From: an uncultured Microbacterium sp.
Lineage (GTDB): Bacteria; Actinomycetota; Actinomycetes; Actinomycetales; Microbacteriaceae
Assembly: GCF_947632095.1 (NCBI RefSeq)
Contig: NZ_CANROA010000019.1
Location: 1-39,501 of the forward strand
Length of the DNA stretch: 39,501 bases
Reading direction: 5' to 3'
Positions 24,954 to 33,226 of this stretch are shown here, one piece after another; position 1 is the first letter of the stretch; every line of letters starts with the position of its first letter. The translations under genes and the position numbers were made by a program. Under the pieces are notes generated by a model. It ran no database searches, was not told where the DNA came from, and was given only the letters and a program-made list of their open reading frames with translations.

Positions 24954-25538
24954 TCAGAGGGAGATCTGCTCGAGGATCCTCAGCCCGTGCGGCGATGCTT
25001 CGAAACGGTGCGCCGATCCGTTCAGCAGCGGTTCGCCCTCGCGCGGCAGCGTTCCGCTGGAGGCGTGGTTCAGCAGCGACCGGATGACACCGCCGTGCGT
25101 GACGACGATGATCGACTCGGCGGCCGGCGCGGATCGCCGTCGGGACTCGCGGGCGATGACATCGAGCGCGCCCATGGCTCGGTCGCGCACCGTGTCGAGG
25201 GTCTCGGCGCCCTCGGGCGCGACGTGCCAGTCCGCATAGCGTTCGAGGTATTCGGCGACGAGAAGCCCTTCGCCGTCTCCGAACTCGCGTTCGCGCATGT
25301 CGTGGCTGAGCTGGGGCTCCGGGAGATCGAGAGCTGCGGCGATGATCTGCGCTGTCTCGTGCGCCCGGCTCAGCGGGCTGGCATAGACGGCGTGGTGAGT
25401 GTCGGCGGCGAGGAGCGCGGCGGCAGATCGGGCGTCCTCCCGCCCGGTGTCGTTGAGGGGGATATCGGTTGTCCCCTGAATGCGCCGCGCGAGGTTCCAG
25501 TCGGTCTGGCCGTGGCGGACGAGGGTGATGAGCGTCAT
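24954..25538 (-). CDS. Histidine phosphatase family protein
   Basis: The 194-aa protein has the phosphoglycerate-mutase-like fold: catalytic His in LVRHGQTDWNLARRIQG, then YASPLSRAHETAQII, REREFGDGEG and a second His in VVTHGGVIRSLLNH. Such enzymes hydrolyse small phosphate esters; the substrate here is unknown. The true start is the ATG at 25538, which overlaps the sirtuin stop by ATGA, so the two are co-transcribed. It converges on citE. Confidence 0.9.
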   Translation of the reverse strand: MTLITLVRHGQTDWNLARRIQGTTDIPLNDTGREDARSAAALLAADTHHAVYASPLSRAHETAQIIAAALDLPEPQLSHDMREREFGDGEGLLVAEYLERYADWHVAPEGAETLDTVRDRAMGALDVIARESRRRSAPAAESIIVVTHGGVIRSLLNHASSGTLPREGEPLLNGSAHRFEASPHGLRILEQISL

Positions 25539-26374
25539 GCGAGGAGCTCCTGCAGGGCCGGGAGCACCATGCTCGTGTCGGCGGCGAGCGTCATATCGGC
25601 CCAAGGGTCGGCACGAGTGGGCTCGTGATTGATGATGGCGAGGGGGATGCCGCGGCGGCGGGCGCGCTCGACGAGACGCACCCCCGAGTTCACGACGAGA
25701 GAGGAACCGGCGACGATCAGCGCGTCGCCGGAGCGGAGAAGGGACTCGGCGGAGCGGAAGCGTTCCCGGGGGACGTATTCGCCGAAGAAGACGACGTCGG
25801 GCTTGAGCATGCCGTCGCACACTGTGCACGTCGGGATGATGAAGTCATCGCTGCTGGCGGGGGAGACATCGCCGTCCGGGTTGAGCTCGATGTTCTCGGG
25901 CCGGGTGACCCAGGGGTTGCGCTGTTCGATCTGGGAGGCGACGCTGCCGCGATCGAAGACCTGACCGCAGCGGAGGCATCCGACTCGGCGCATCGTGCCG
26001 TGCACCTCGATGACCCGGGTGCTGCCTGCCCGCAGGTGGAGACCATCGACGTTCTGTGTGATGATCCCCGCGACGGTGCCCTGCCGCTCCATCTCGGCGA
26101 GTGCCCTATGCCCGGCGTTCGGCGCGGCGGAGGAGAACGCGCGCCATCCGAGGTGGCCGCCGACCCAGTATCGGCGACGCGCCGCTTCGTCTCCGAGGAA
26201 CCGCTGAACGGTCATCGGATTCGCCCGTGCGGGAGCACCGGCACCGCGATAGGCAGGAATGCCGGAGGCGGTGGAGATCCCGGCTCCCGTGAGCACTGTG
26301 GTCCGGCGTCCGCGCAGCAGATCGCCGAGACGTGCGATCTCCGCGGCGAGCGCGGTGTCGGTCGTCGTGGTCAC
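25535..26374 (-). CDS. cobB: Sir2-family NAD-dependent protein deacylase
   Basis: The 279-aa sirtuin removes acyl groups from lysine using NAD. Motifs are GAGISTASGIPAYRG (30-44, the class II form), ITQNVDGLHLRAG, the catalytic H125 in VIEVHGTMRR, zinc ligands C133/C136 and C183/C186, and GSSLVVNSGVRLVE. Start is GTG 26374, preceded by GGGGAGG. It shares an operon with the histidine phosphatase. Sirtuins often reset acylated acyl-CoA-metabolising enzymes, and its site beside the leucine operon is suggestive but not proof of a link. Confidence 0.93.
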   Translation of the reverse strand: MTTTTDTALAAEIARLGDLLRGRRTTVLTGAGISTASGIPAYRGAGAPARANPMTVQRFLGDEAARRRYWVGGHLGWRAFSSAAPNAGHRALAEMERQGTVAGIITQNVDGLHLRAGSTRVIEVHGTMRRVGCLRCGQVFDRGSVASQIEQRNPWVTRPENIELNPDGDVSPASSDDFIIPTCTVCDGMLKPDVVFFGEYVPRERFRSAESLLRSGDALIVAGSSLVVNSGVRLVERARRRGIPLAIINHEPTRADPWADMTLAADTSMVLPALQELLA

Positions 26375-26437
26375 AGATCCTCCCCGGGGAGTCTACGGCG
26401 TCCGTTCGCGTGTGCCGCGGGTGGCAGAGTTGGGGGT

Positions 26438-27238
26438 ATGCGCATCGAGCACATCACGGATCCGGACGACTCCCGTCTGAGTGACTATCGCGACCTCACC
26501 GACACGATGCTGCGAAGGGTGAAGGAACCCGCGGAGGGCCTTTACATCGCCGAGTCCGCGAAGGTCATCGAGCGCGCTCTCGCGGCCGGGCACGAGCCGC
26601 GCTCGGTGCTCGTGCAGCGGCGACGGCTCGCTTCCGTCGAGGAAGCCCTGGGGGAGCGCGACGTCACGGTCTATGTGGCACCGGATGACGTGCTCGAGGT
26701 CGTCACCGGGTACGCGGTGCATCGGGGCGCACTTGCGGCCATGCGCCGGCCGGCGCTGCCCGAGGTCGCTAAGGTGCTGCGCGATGCGCGTCTGGTGCTC
26801 ATCCTCGATGACCTCATCGAGCACACCAATACCGGGTCGGCGTTCCGCGCGGCCGCGGGGCTCGGTGCGGATGCCGTGCTCGTCTCCGCCCGCTGCGCGG
26901 ATCCGCTGTATCGCCGCAGTGTGAAGGTGAGCATGGGCACGGTGTTCCAGGTGCCGTGGACGCGCTTCGATGATTGGGGCGATCTTGTCACTCAGCTGCA
27001 TGAGCATGACTTCCACATCGCGGCGCTCGCGCTGAGCGATGACGCCGTCCCGCTCGATGCTTTCCGCGATCAGCGTCCGGAGCGGGTCGCGCTCGTGCTG
27101 GGCACGGAAGGCGACGGACTGTCGCGGGACGTGATCGATCGGGCGGACACCGTCGTCACGATTCCGATGCGTGGGGGCGTGGACTCGCTCAACGTCGCCT
27201 CAGCGGCAGCGGTGGCGTTGTGGGCGCTAGCCGGCTGA
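26438..27238 (+). CDS. TrmH/SpoU-family RNA 2'-O-methyltransferase
   Basis: The 266-aa protein has an N-terminal substrate-binding part (GLYIAESAKVIERALAAGHE) and a C-terminal SPOUT domain with the three SpoU motifs: HTNTGSAFRAAAGLGADAV, LVLGTEGDGLS and IPMRGGVDSLNVASAAAVAL. These enzymes methylate ribose in rRNA or tRNA with S-adenosylmethionine; the exact target is unknown. The ATG at 26438 fits the homology start; a long upstream extension is an artefact of antisense frame. Its 3' end overlaps the SGNH hydrolase gene by 12 bp. Confidence 0.92.
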   Translation: MRIEHITDPDDSRLSDYRDLTDTMLRRVKEPAEGLYIAESAKVIERALAAGHEPRSVLVQRRRLASVEEALGERDVTVYVAPDDVLEVVTGYAVHRGALAAMRRPALPEVAKVLRDARLVLILDDLIEHTNTGSAFRAAAGLGADAVLVSARCADPLYRRSVKVSMGTVFQVPWTRFDDWGDLVTQLHEHDFHIAALALSDDAVPLDAFRDQRPERVALVLGTEGDGLSRDVIDRADTVVTIPMRGGVDSLNVASAAAVALWALAG

Positions 27239-28075
27239 CTCGTCCGTGCTGTTGCTCCGGTGCGGCACGACCGGTGCGGGGTCCGGGCGCTTCGCGGTGA
27301 TGAGGTCGCCCGAGGACTGATGGCGCAGACGGCGCAGCACCCAGGGGACGAGGTGCTCCCGAGCCCAGCCCAGGTCCTCGCCGCGCGCTTCGCGCCAGGT
27401 TCGAACGGGCAGTGGGTCGGGCTGCATGGCCTGGAGGTCGTTGGGGACGTTGAGCGCGCGGAGAACCATGCGCGCCACCTCGTGATGGCCGAGGGCGTTG
27501 TAGTGCAGACGGTCGTCGTCGAAGAAGCGCGGGTCCTGCACGGTCTTCAGCGCCCACTGGTCGGCGACAATGCAGTCGTGGCGCTCGGCGATGGCGCGCA
27601 CGTTCTCGTTGTAGATCGCGACCTTGCCGCGGAAGGCGCGGAACACCGGGGTGAAGCCGGTGTCGATGCCGGTGAACAGCAGCACCGCGGCTCCCGTCGA
27701 CGCGAGACGTGCGACGGCGTCCTCGAGCTGCGAGGCGATGTCGTCGGGGTCTGTTCCCGGTCGGATCACGTCGTTGCCGCCGGCGCAGATGGATACGAGA
27801 TCGGGTCGCAGGGCGACGGCCGGTTCGATCTGGTCCGCGACGATCTGCGCGATGAGCTTGCCGCGCACGGCGAGGTTCGCGTAGGCGAAGTCGTCGACCT
27901 GGCTGGAGAGCACCTCTGCCACGCGGTCGCCCCAGCCGCGGTGCCCGCCGGGCGCTTCGGGATCGGGGTCGCCGATCCCCTCGGTGAAAGAATCGCCGAC
28001 GGCGACGAATCGGTGCCAGGGGTGGGGGCCCTCGTTGTCGACGAAGGGCGTGCGGTGCGGATCCTGAGCTGTCAT
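27227..28075 (-). CDS. SGNH/GDSL-family hydrolase
   Basis: The 282-aa protein has block I VAVGDSFTEGIGDP (the GDSxxxG form), block II NLAVRGKLI, block III GGNDVIRPG and block V DRLHYNALGHHEVA, giving the Ser, Gly, Asn, Asp-x2-His set of an SGNH esterase. No signal peptide is seen, and the substrate is unknown. The C-terminus is basic and Pro-rich. The ATG at 28075 follows GGAGGAG. A -10 TAGGCT is seen at 28133-28128 (minus strand). Confidence 0.9.
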   Translation of the reverse strand: MTAQDPHRTPFVDNEGPHPWHRFVAVGDSFTEGIGDPDPEAPGGHRGWGDRVAEVLSSQVDDFAYANLAVRGKLIAQIVADQIEPAVALRPDLVSICAGGNDVIRPGTDPDDIASQLEDAVARLASTGAAVLLFTGIDTGFTPVFRAFRGKVAIYNENVRAIAERHDCIVADQWALKTVQDPRFFDDDRLHYNALGHHEVARMVLRALNVPNDLQAMQPDPLPVRTWREARGEDLGWAREHLVPWVLRRLRHQSSGDLITAKRPDPAPVVPHRSNSTDESAG

Positions 28076-28187
28076 CACGGTCTCCTCCAGGGTTGGCGCA
28101 CCCGGGATCGGGGTGTCGGCGCGGATGAGCCTACCCCTATGGGGCGGCCGAGAGCAGAGCACGGCCTTGAGTGTCGGCGGCACCGAT

Positions 28188-28193
28188 TACGCT
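28188..28193 (+). promoter_or_regulatory. Predicted -10 box of the SF2 helicase gene, leaderless spacing
   Basis: TACGCT is followed by GGAGAGG and ATG at 28201. GGAGAGG is too near the ATG for a normal ribosome site, and would mostly not be transcribed if the start point is at the ATG. Confidence 0.4.
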
Positions 28194-28200
28194 GGAGAGG

Positions 28201-29943
28201 ATGCTTTCTCCCTCCTTTCCGCAGCGTGCCCCGTGGGGTACGGCTGATAAGTTGCGCGCCTGGCAGCGTGAGGCTCTGGAGACCTATTTCGCCCGCGATC
28301 AGAGGGACTTCCTCGTTGCGGCGACCCCCGGGGCCGGTAAGACGACCTTCGCGCTGACCCTGGCGGTCGAGCTGCTGCGCATGGGCGAGGTGAACCGTGT
28401 GATCGTCGTGGCGCCGACCGAGCATCTGAAGACGCAGTGGGCCGATGCCGCCGCCCGCGTCAGCATCCGCCTCGATCCGCGTTTCAAGAACTCTCACTGG
28501 GCGCCCTCTCGGGAGTACCACGGTGTCGTCGTCACCTATGCGCAGGTCGCGGCGAAATCGTCGGTGCACCGCCACCTCACGCAAGACGCGAAGACCCTCG
28601 TGATCCTCGACGAGGTGCACCACGGCGGCGATGCGCTGAGCTGGGGAGACGCGATTCGCGACGCCTACGGTCCAGCGAAGCGGCGGCTGTCGCTGTCGGG
28701 AACCCCGTTCCGCAGCGACACGGCACCGATCCCGTTCGTGACCTATGCCCCCGACGAGTCGGGTGGTCGGGTATCGTCGACCGACTACGCCTACGGCTAT
28801 GGCCGGGCTCTGGCCGATGGCGTCGTGCGGCCCGTCCTGTTCCACATGTACTCGGGCAAGATGCGCTGGCGCACGAGTGCCGGCGACGAACTCGAGGCGC
28901 ACCTCGGCCAAGACAACACGAAGGACGTCAACTCGCAGGCTTGGCGCACGGCGCTGGACCCCGAGGGCGAATGGATGCCGGCCGTTCTCTCCGCCGCGGA
29001 TCGCCGGCTGACCGAGATCCGGAACCACATCCCGGATGCCGGTGGTCTGGTGCTCGCGACGGATCAGACCGTTGCCCGCGCGTATGCGAAGATCCTGCAC
29101 AGCCTCACCGGTGAGCATCCGACCGTCGTCCTCTCCGATGACAGCACCGCCTCCGAGCGCATCGAGTCGTTCAGCGCGAACACCCGACGGTGGATGGTCG
29201 CGGTGCGCATGGTGTCCGAGGGCGTCGATGTTCCCCGTCTCGCCGTCGGTGTCTACGCGACCTCCTCGTCGACGCCGCTGTTCTTCGCGCAGGCGATCGG
29301 CCGCTTCGTGCGCGCCCGCCGTCGCGGCGAGGCCGCGAGCGTATTCCTCCCGCATGTTCCCGTGCTGATGAAGCTCGCGAACGAGATGGAGAAGCAGCGC
29401 GATCACGCGCTCGACCGCAAGAGCAAAGACGAGGACGGCCTCGACGATTCGCTGCTGGAGAGCGCGAACCGCGAGGAGGAGACCTCCGACGCCCTGACTC
29501 AGGAGTTCAGCTATCAGGCGATCTCCTCGCTCGCCCACTTCGACCGGATCGTGTTCGAGGGGCAGGACTTCGGTCAGCTCGCCGAACCGGGAACCCCCGA
29601 AGAAGAGGAGTTCATCGGCATTCCGGGACTCCTCGAGCCCGAGCACGTGCATGAGTTGCTCATGCAGCGCCAGTCGCGCCAGTCGAAGCTCCGCGAGGCT
29701 CGCGAGGCATCGGCGGGTCCGGAGGCGACCACGACGATCCCGCAGCCCCTGCACCGCACGCTGCGCGAGCAGCGTCAGCTGCTCAACAGCCTCGTGGGCC
29801 TGTACGCCCGCCAGAAGGGCGAGCCGCATGGCGCCGTGCACGCCGAGCTGCGCCGCATCTGCGGCGGCCCTGCCGTGCCCCAGGCGACCGTGACGCAGCT
29901 GCAGTCGCGCATCGATGTTCTGCGTAAGCGGGTGCGTTCTTAG
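28201..29943 (+). CDS. SF2 DEAD/DEAH-type helicase
   Basis: The 580-aa protein has Q-motif-like KLRAWQREALETYF, Walker A TPGAGKTT, VVAPTEHLKTQW, motif II DEVHHGG, motif III SLSGTPFRSD and, in the second RecA domain, VSEGVDVPRLAVGVYATSSS and motif VI QAIGRFVRARRRGE. The C-terminal 150 residues (acidic EESDAL-like stretch, then LLMQRQSRQSKLREARE) have no domain I recognise. It is related to ResIII/UvrB-like DNA helicases; the biological role is unknown. An in-frame GTG at 28171 would add ten residues but lacks support. A VIT1 gene follows 38 bases downstream with its own promoter-like TAGCGT. Confidence 0.9.
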   Translation: MLSPSFPQRAPWGTADKLRAWQREALETYFARDQRDFLVAATPGAGKTTFALTLAVELLRMGEVNRVIVVAPTEHLKTQWADAAARVSIRLDPRFKNSHWAPSREYHGVVVTYAQVAAKSSVHRHLTQDAKTLVILDEVHHGGDALSWGDAIRDAYGPAKRRLSLSGTPFRSDTAPIPFVTYAPDESGGRVSSTDYAYGYGRALADGVVRPVLFHMYSGKMRWRTSAGDELEAHLGQDNTKDVNSQAWRTALDPEGEWMPAVLSAADRRLTEIRNHIPDAGGLVLATDQTVARAYAKILHSLTGEHPTVVLSDDSTASERIESFSANTRRWMVAVRMVSEGVDVPRLAVGVYATSSSTPLFFAQAIGRFVRARRRGEAASVFLPHVPVLMKLANEMEKQRDHALDRKSKDEDGLDDSLLESANREEETSDALTQEFSYQAISSLAHFDRIVFEGQDFGQLAEPGTPEEEEFIGIPGLLEPEHVHELLMQRQSRQSKLREAREASAGPEATTTIPQPLHRTLREQRQLLNSLVGLYARQKGEPHGAVHAELRRICGGPAVPQATVTQLQSRIDVLRKRVRS

Positions 29944-29944
29944 C

Positions 29945-29950
29945 TAGCGT
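29945..29950 (+). promoter_or_regulatory. Predicted -10 box of the ferritin-VIT1 gene
   Basis: TAGCGT followed by GGGG lies two bases after the helicase stop. It predicts a leader of about 25 nt that includes AGGGAG before the ATG at 29982. Confidence 0.35.
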
Positions 29951-29981
29951 GGGGTCACGCCTCATCCGTCAGGGAGTTCGC

Positions 29982-31076
29982 ATGACCACGTCGGTACCCG
30001 CTGTGCCCACGCCCGCCGATCGGCGCCGATGGGCGCGTTATCTCGTCGAGGAGCGCCTCGAGGGGCGCGTCTACGAGCAGCTGGCCGAGCGTCGCAGCGG
30101 CGAGGAGCGGGAGATCCTGCAGAGCCTCGCCGACGCCGAGCGGCGCCATGAGAAGCACTGGCTCGATCTGCTCGGTGGTGAGCCCGCACGGCTGCCGCGC
30201 GCGGGCATCCGCTCACGACTGCTGGCGTGGATGGCGGGCCGGTTCGGCTCGGTGTTCGTCCTCGTGCTCGCCCAGAGCGCCGAGGCGCGCTCGCCCTACG
30301 ACAGCGAGCAGTACGCCACCGCGGCGATGCGGGCGGATGAGAAGATCCACGGCGAGGTCGTGCGCGGTCTCGCCGCCCGAGGGCGCCGCCGTCTGTCGGG
30401 GTCGTTCCGCGCGGCGGTGTTCGGCGCGAACGACGGCCTCGTGAGCAATCTGGCGCTGGTGCTGGGCATCGGGGCGACCGGAGTCGGGTCGACCTTCGTC
30501 CTGTTCAGCGGGATTGCGGGCCTGCTCGCGGGCGCGCTCTCGATGGGCGCGGGGGAGTTCGTCTCCGTTCGATCGCAGCGCGAACTGCTCGCCTCCACCG
30601 AGGCGAACGACGACGCCGCGCAGTCGGCCGGCGACCTCGATATCGATGAGAACGAACTTGCGCTGGTGTACCGAGCGCGCGGAATGGATTCGGACGAGGC
30701 GCTCACCCGCTCGCGGCGCATCATCCGTGCGGCTCAAGCCGGCGTGCGGCGCTCCTCGACCGCGCCGGTGAACGTGCTGTCGCCGGACGAGGACGTGGTG
30801 GGCGGGGCCTGGTCTGCGGCTCTGTCGAGCTTCCTGCTGTTCTCCTCGGGAGCGATCGTCCCCGTGCTGCCGTGGATATTCGGCCTCGAGGGGATCACCG
30901 CGATCCTTACGGCGTTGGCGCTCGTCGGAGTCGCACTGCTGGGCACGGGAGCCCTCGTGGGAATCGTCTCCGGGGGACCTCCCGGCCGTCGTGCGCTGAG
31001 GCAGCTCGCGATCGGTTTCGGCGCTGCGGCGGTCACGTACCTGCTCGGCCTGCTGTTCGACGTCGGCGCCGTGTAG
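29982..31076 (+). CDS. Ferritin-like/VIT1 fusion, probable iron or manganese exporter
   Basis: The 364-aa protein joins an N-terminal rubrerythrin/ferritin-like four-helix domain (about 14-130) to a C-terminal VIT1/CCC1 membrane domain. The diiron set is visible: a Glu on helix 1 (E23/E24/E27), E53-x2-H56 in AERRHEKH, E101, and E120-x2-H123 in DEKIH. The VIT part starts with FRAAVFGANDGLVSNLALVLG, contains the GAGEFVSVRSQRE segment and has five predicted membrane helices. The same architecture is found in rhizobial MbfA, an iron exporter. ATG 29982 follows AGGGAG. A shared terminator follows. Confidence 0.9.
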   Translation: MTTSVPAVPTPADRRRWARYLVEERLEGRVYEQLAERRSGEEREILQSLADAERRHEKHWLDLLGGEPARLPRAGIRSRLLAWMAGRFGSVFVLVLAQSAEARSPYDSEQYATAAMRADEKIHGEVVRGLAARGRRRLSGSFRAAVFGANDGLVSNLALVLGIGATGVGSTFVLFSGIAGLLAGALSMGAGEFVSVRSQRELLASTEANDDAAQSAGDLDIDENELALVYRARGMDSDEALTRSRRIIRAAQAGVRRSSTAPVNVLSPDEDVVGGAWSAALSSFLLFSSGAIVPVLPWIFGLEGITAILTALALVGVALLGTGALVGIVSGGPPGRRALRQLAIGFGAAAVTYLLGLLFDVGAV

Positions 31077-31124
31077 ATCGCGCGGCGCGGATCAGTCGCG
31101 CAACGGACGAGGAACGGCCGGACA

Positions 31125-31162
31125 ACGAAGAAGGGCCCCCATCTCTGGGGGCCCTTCTTCGT
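31125..31162. terminator. Bidirectional terminator between VIT1 and tRNA-Leu
   Basis: A 16-bp perfect stem (ACGAAGAAGGGCCCCC, 31125-31140, with 31147-31162) closes a 6-base loop. It ends the VIT1 transcript, and lies five bases beyond the 3' end of the minus-strand tRNA. Its outer sequence is the same as that of the ffh terminator. Confidence 0.93.
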
Positions 31163-31166
31163 ACTG

Positions 31167-31250
31167 TGCGCGGAGCGGGACTTGAACCCGCACGCCCTAT
31201 TCGGGCACTAGCACCTCAAGCTAGCGCGTCTACCATTCCGCCACCCGCGC
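31167..31250 (-). tRNA. tRNA-Leu (anticodon GAG)
   Basis: The minus strand folds as a class II tRNA of 84 nt: acceptor stem GCGCGGG/TCCGCGC with one G-T pair, anticodon stem CTAGC/GCTAG with loop TTGAGGT, a long variable arm (TGCCCGAATAGGGCG), and a T arm GCGGG-TTCAAGT-CCCGC. The anticodon GAG reads CUC and CUU leucine codons. The discriminator is A, as required for leucine. The terminal CCA is not encoded and must be added. It is transcribed alone. Confidence 0.97.
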
Positions 31251-31282
31251 GGGTGGTGTTTCCGTCGTTGCCGACTCATGAA

Positions 31283-31312
31283 ACATTACCAGGAGTGTGT
31301 GGGAGTGCCGAA
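31283..31312 (-). promoter_or_regulatory. Predicted promoter of tRNA-Leu
   Basis: On the minus strand TTCGGC (31312-31307) and TAATGT (31288-31283) are 18 bases apart. The start would be near 31276, leaving a 5' leader of about 25 nt to be cut by RNase P. Confidence 0.45.
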
Positions 31313-31456
31313 CCGAGGTGCAGCCCGGGCGTGCCGCGCTCCTCTCGGCCGTGATTCCTGCTGGCGTAGACTCGCTTGTCGTCGATCAGCCGGCGGCACT
31401 TCTGCTTCTGCCGCGAACGCTGAGGCCCGCTCCCGAACCATCCAGAAAGACCCTCC
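31313..31456. other. Gap upstream of uppP
   Basis: This stretch holds no coding frame I trust. A -10-like TAGACT at 31367-31372 could serve uppP with a leader of about 78 nt. There is no clear -35 and only a weak ribosome site (AGAAAGA) before the uppP start. Confidence 0.4.
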
Positions 31457-32284
31457 ATGCACCTGCTTGAAGCGTTGTTCCTCGGCATCATCCAGGGACT
31501 CACTGAGTTCCTGCCGATCTCCTCCAGCGCCCACCTGCGCATCGTGGGCACCTTCACGGGCTCGGGGGAGGACCCGGGGGCGGCGTTCACCGCCATCACC
31601 CAGATCGGCACCGAGGCGGCCGTGGTGGTCTTCTTCTGGAAGGACATCGTGCGCATCATCTCCCAGTGGTGCCGCTCGCTCGTGGGTCGCGTGCCCCGCA
31701 ACGACCCGGATGCGCGCATGGGATGGCTGATCATCATCGGCAGCATTCCGATCGTGGTGCTGGGACTGCTCTTCGCCGACCAGATCGAAACCGTGCTGCG
31801 GTCCCTGTGGATCGTCGCGATCATGCTGATCGTGTTCGGCATCCTGCTCGGAGTCGCCGACTACGTCGGCGCCAAGCGGCGCACGCTCGACCAGCTCACG
31901 TATCCGCACGGCATCCTCTACGGCGTCGCACAGGCGCTCGCGCTGATCCCGGGCGTCTCCCGTTCGGGCGGAACGATCACGATGGGGCTCTTCCTGGGGT
32001 ACGAACGCGCCGCGGCGGCGCGCTACGCGTTCCTGCTCGCGATCCCGGCAGTGTTCGGCAGCGGCTTCTACCAGCTGTTCAAGAGCTGGAACTCGCCGGA
32101 TCAGTACTTCTCGATGGGCGAGACGATCGCCGCGACCGGAATCGCGTTCGTCGTCGCGCTCGGCGTGATCGCGTTCTTCATGAGCTGGATCTCCAAGCGC
32201 AGCTTCCTGCCGTTCGTGATCTACCGCATCCTGCTCGGCGCCACACTGCTCGTTCTGCTGGGAACCGGCGCGATCGCCGCCTAG
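31457..32284 (+). CDS. uppP: Undecaprenyl-diphosphatase UppP (BacA)
   Basis: The 275-aa integral membrane enzyme removes a phosphate from undecaprenyl diphosphate, recycling the lipid carrier for peptidoglycan; overproduction gives bacitracin resistance. It shows the two active-site repeats: [17 protein letters not shown] (residues 14-30) and [17 protein letters not shown] (about 169-185), and several hydrophobic helices. The start fits the family N-terminus [15 protein letters not shown]. Its TAG stop shares CTAG with the convergent PAC2 gene. Confidence 0.96.
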   Translation: MHLLEALFLGIIQGLTEFLPISSSAHLRIVGTFTGSGEDPGAAFTAITQIGTEAAVVVFFWKDIVRIISQWCRSLVGRVPRNDPDARMGWLIIIGSIPIVVLGLLFADQIETVLRSLWIVAIMLIVFGILLGVADYVGAKRRTLDQLTYPHGILYGVAQALALIPGVSRSGGTITMGLFLGYERAAAARYAFLLAIPAVFGSGFYQLFKSWNSPDQYFSMGETIAATGIAFVVALGVIAFFMSWISKRSFLPFVIYRILLGATLLVLLGTGAIAA

Positions 32285-33135
32285 CGCTTGCGGTCGCCGG
32301 GGCCTTCGCCCCGGCGGCGGAGGTACTTCTCGAAGGCCTGGGCGATGGCGTCGCCGGATGCCTCGGGGGAGTCCCACGTGTCGCGCGTGCGCTCCAGCTG
32401 GTGGATGTAGTCGGTCATCTCCTCGTCCTCCGCCGCAGCGGCGTCGATCGAGGCTTCCCACGTCGCGGCATCCGTGCGCAGGCGCGTGCGCGGCACATCG
32501 ATGCCGGTGAGCTCCTCGAGGCGATCGAGCAGAGCGAGCGTTGCCTTGGGGGAGGGCGTCGCCGAGGCGACGTAGTGCGGGATGCTGGCCCACAGGGTCG
32601 CCGTCGGGATGCCGGCGCGTTCGGCGAAGTGCTCGAGAACGCTGAGGATGCCGACGGGGCCCTCGTAGAGGGAGCGCTCGAGGTCGAGCGTCTCGCGAAC
32701 CTGCTCGTTCGCGCTCGCGCTGAAGATCGAGATCGGCCGGGTGTGCGGCACATCGGAGAGCATCGCACCGAGCAGGATGAAACCGGTCACATCATCGCGC
32801 AGGGCGACATCGATGAATTCGTTCGCGAACGCCTGCCAGGTGCGTGCGGGCTCGACTCCCGTGAGCAGCCACAGCTCCGGATGCTCGCCGTCGGCGGGCT
32901 CTGCCGGGCGCCAGAGCGCGGCCTCCGGCCAGCGGAGCTCACGACGACCCGTCGCATCCATCTGCGAGGAGGGGCGCGTGTACTGGTAATCGAAGTAGAG
33001 CTCCGGGTCGACGCTGTGGACCAGCTCGTAGTCGGTGCGATCGCGGAGCGCCTGCACGGCGCCGCTTGCGGCTTCTCCGGCGTCGTTCCACCCGTCGAAG
33101 GCGACGACGACGATGCGATTTCCGAGTGCATCCAT
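32281..33135 (-). CDS. PAC2-family protein
   Basis: The 284-aa protein has the PAC2 (proteasome assembly chaperone-like) fold, with [19 protein letters not shown] near the N-terminus, [34 protein letters not shown] and [30 protein letters not shown]. Actinobacterial members are encoded near the proteasome and trmI locus (for example Rv2125 in M. tuberculosis); their function is not settled. The ATG at 33135 follows GGGAG by six bases. It is divergent from the HAD gene. Confidence 0.9.
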   Translation of the reverse strand: MDALGNRIVVVAFDGWNDAGEAASGAVQALRDRTDYELVHSVDPELYFDYQYTRPSSQMDATGRRELRWPEAALWRPAEPADGEHPELWLLTGVEPARTWQAFANEFIDVALRDDVTGFILLGAMLSDVPHTRPISIFSASANEQVRETLDLERSLYEGPVGILSVLEHFAERAGIPTATLWASIPHYVASATPSPKATLALLDRLEELTGIDVPRTRLRTDAATWEASIDAAAAEDEEMTDYIHQLERTRDTWDSPEASGDAIAQAFEKYLRRRGEGPGDRKR

Positions 33136-33214
33136 CGGGTTCTCCCTTCCTCCCGGTCGGCGGGTATCCTTCCAGGCTAGTCGGCGCCGGGCCGGCACGG
33201 CGCACAGGCCGGGC

Positions 33215-33220
33215 TAGCAT
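33215..33220 (+). promoter_or_regulatory. Predicted -10 box of the HAD-trmI unit, leaderless spacing
   Basis: TAGCAT is followed by GGTGCG and GTG at 33227, a six-base gap typical of leaderless transcripts in this window. Confidence 0.45.
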
Positions 33221-33226
33221 GGTGCG

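Noticed and set aside
28128..28150. CCCCTATGGGG palindrome as a regulator site upstream of the SGNH hydrolase
   Set aside because: Only four pairs around a 3-base centre, next to a promoter; too short to claim without conservation data.
28075..29841. 588-codon open frame on the minus strand opposite the SF2 helicase gene
   Set aside because: It is a G+C-driven antisense shadow: the protein is Arg/Leu/Gly/His-rich with no family motif, and the plus-strand helicase has all its motifs.
31167..31250. tRNA-Leu as a possible integration site for a mobile element
   Set aside because: No integrase, no direct repeat of the tRNA 3' end and no change in gene content nearby.
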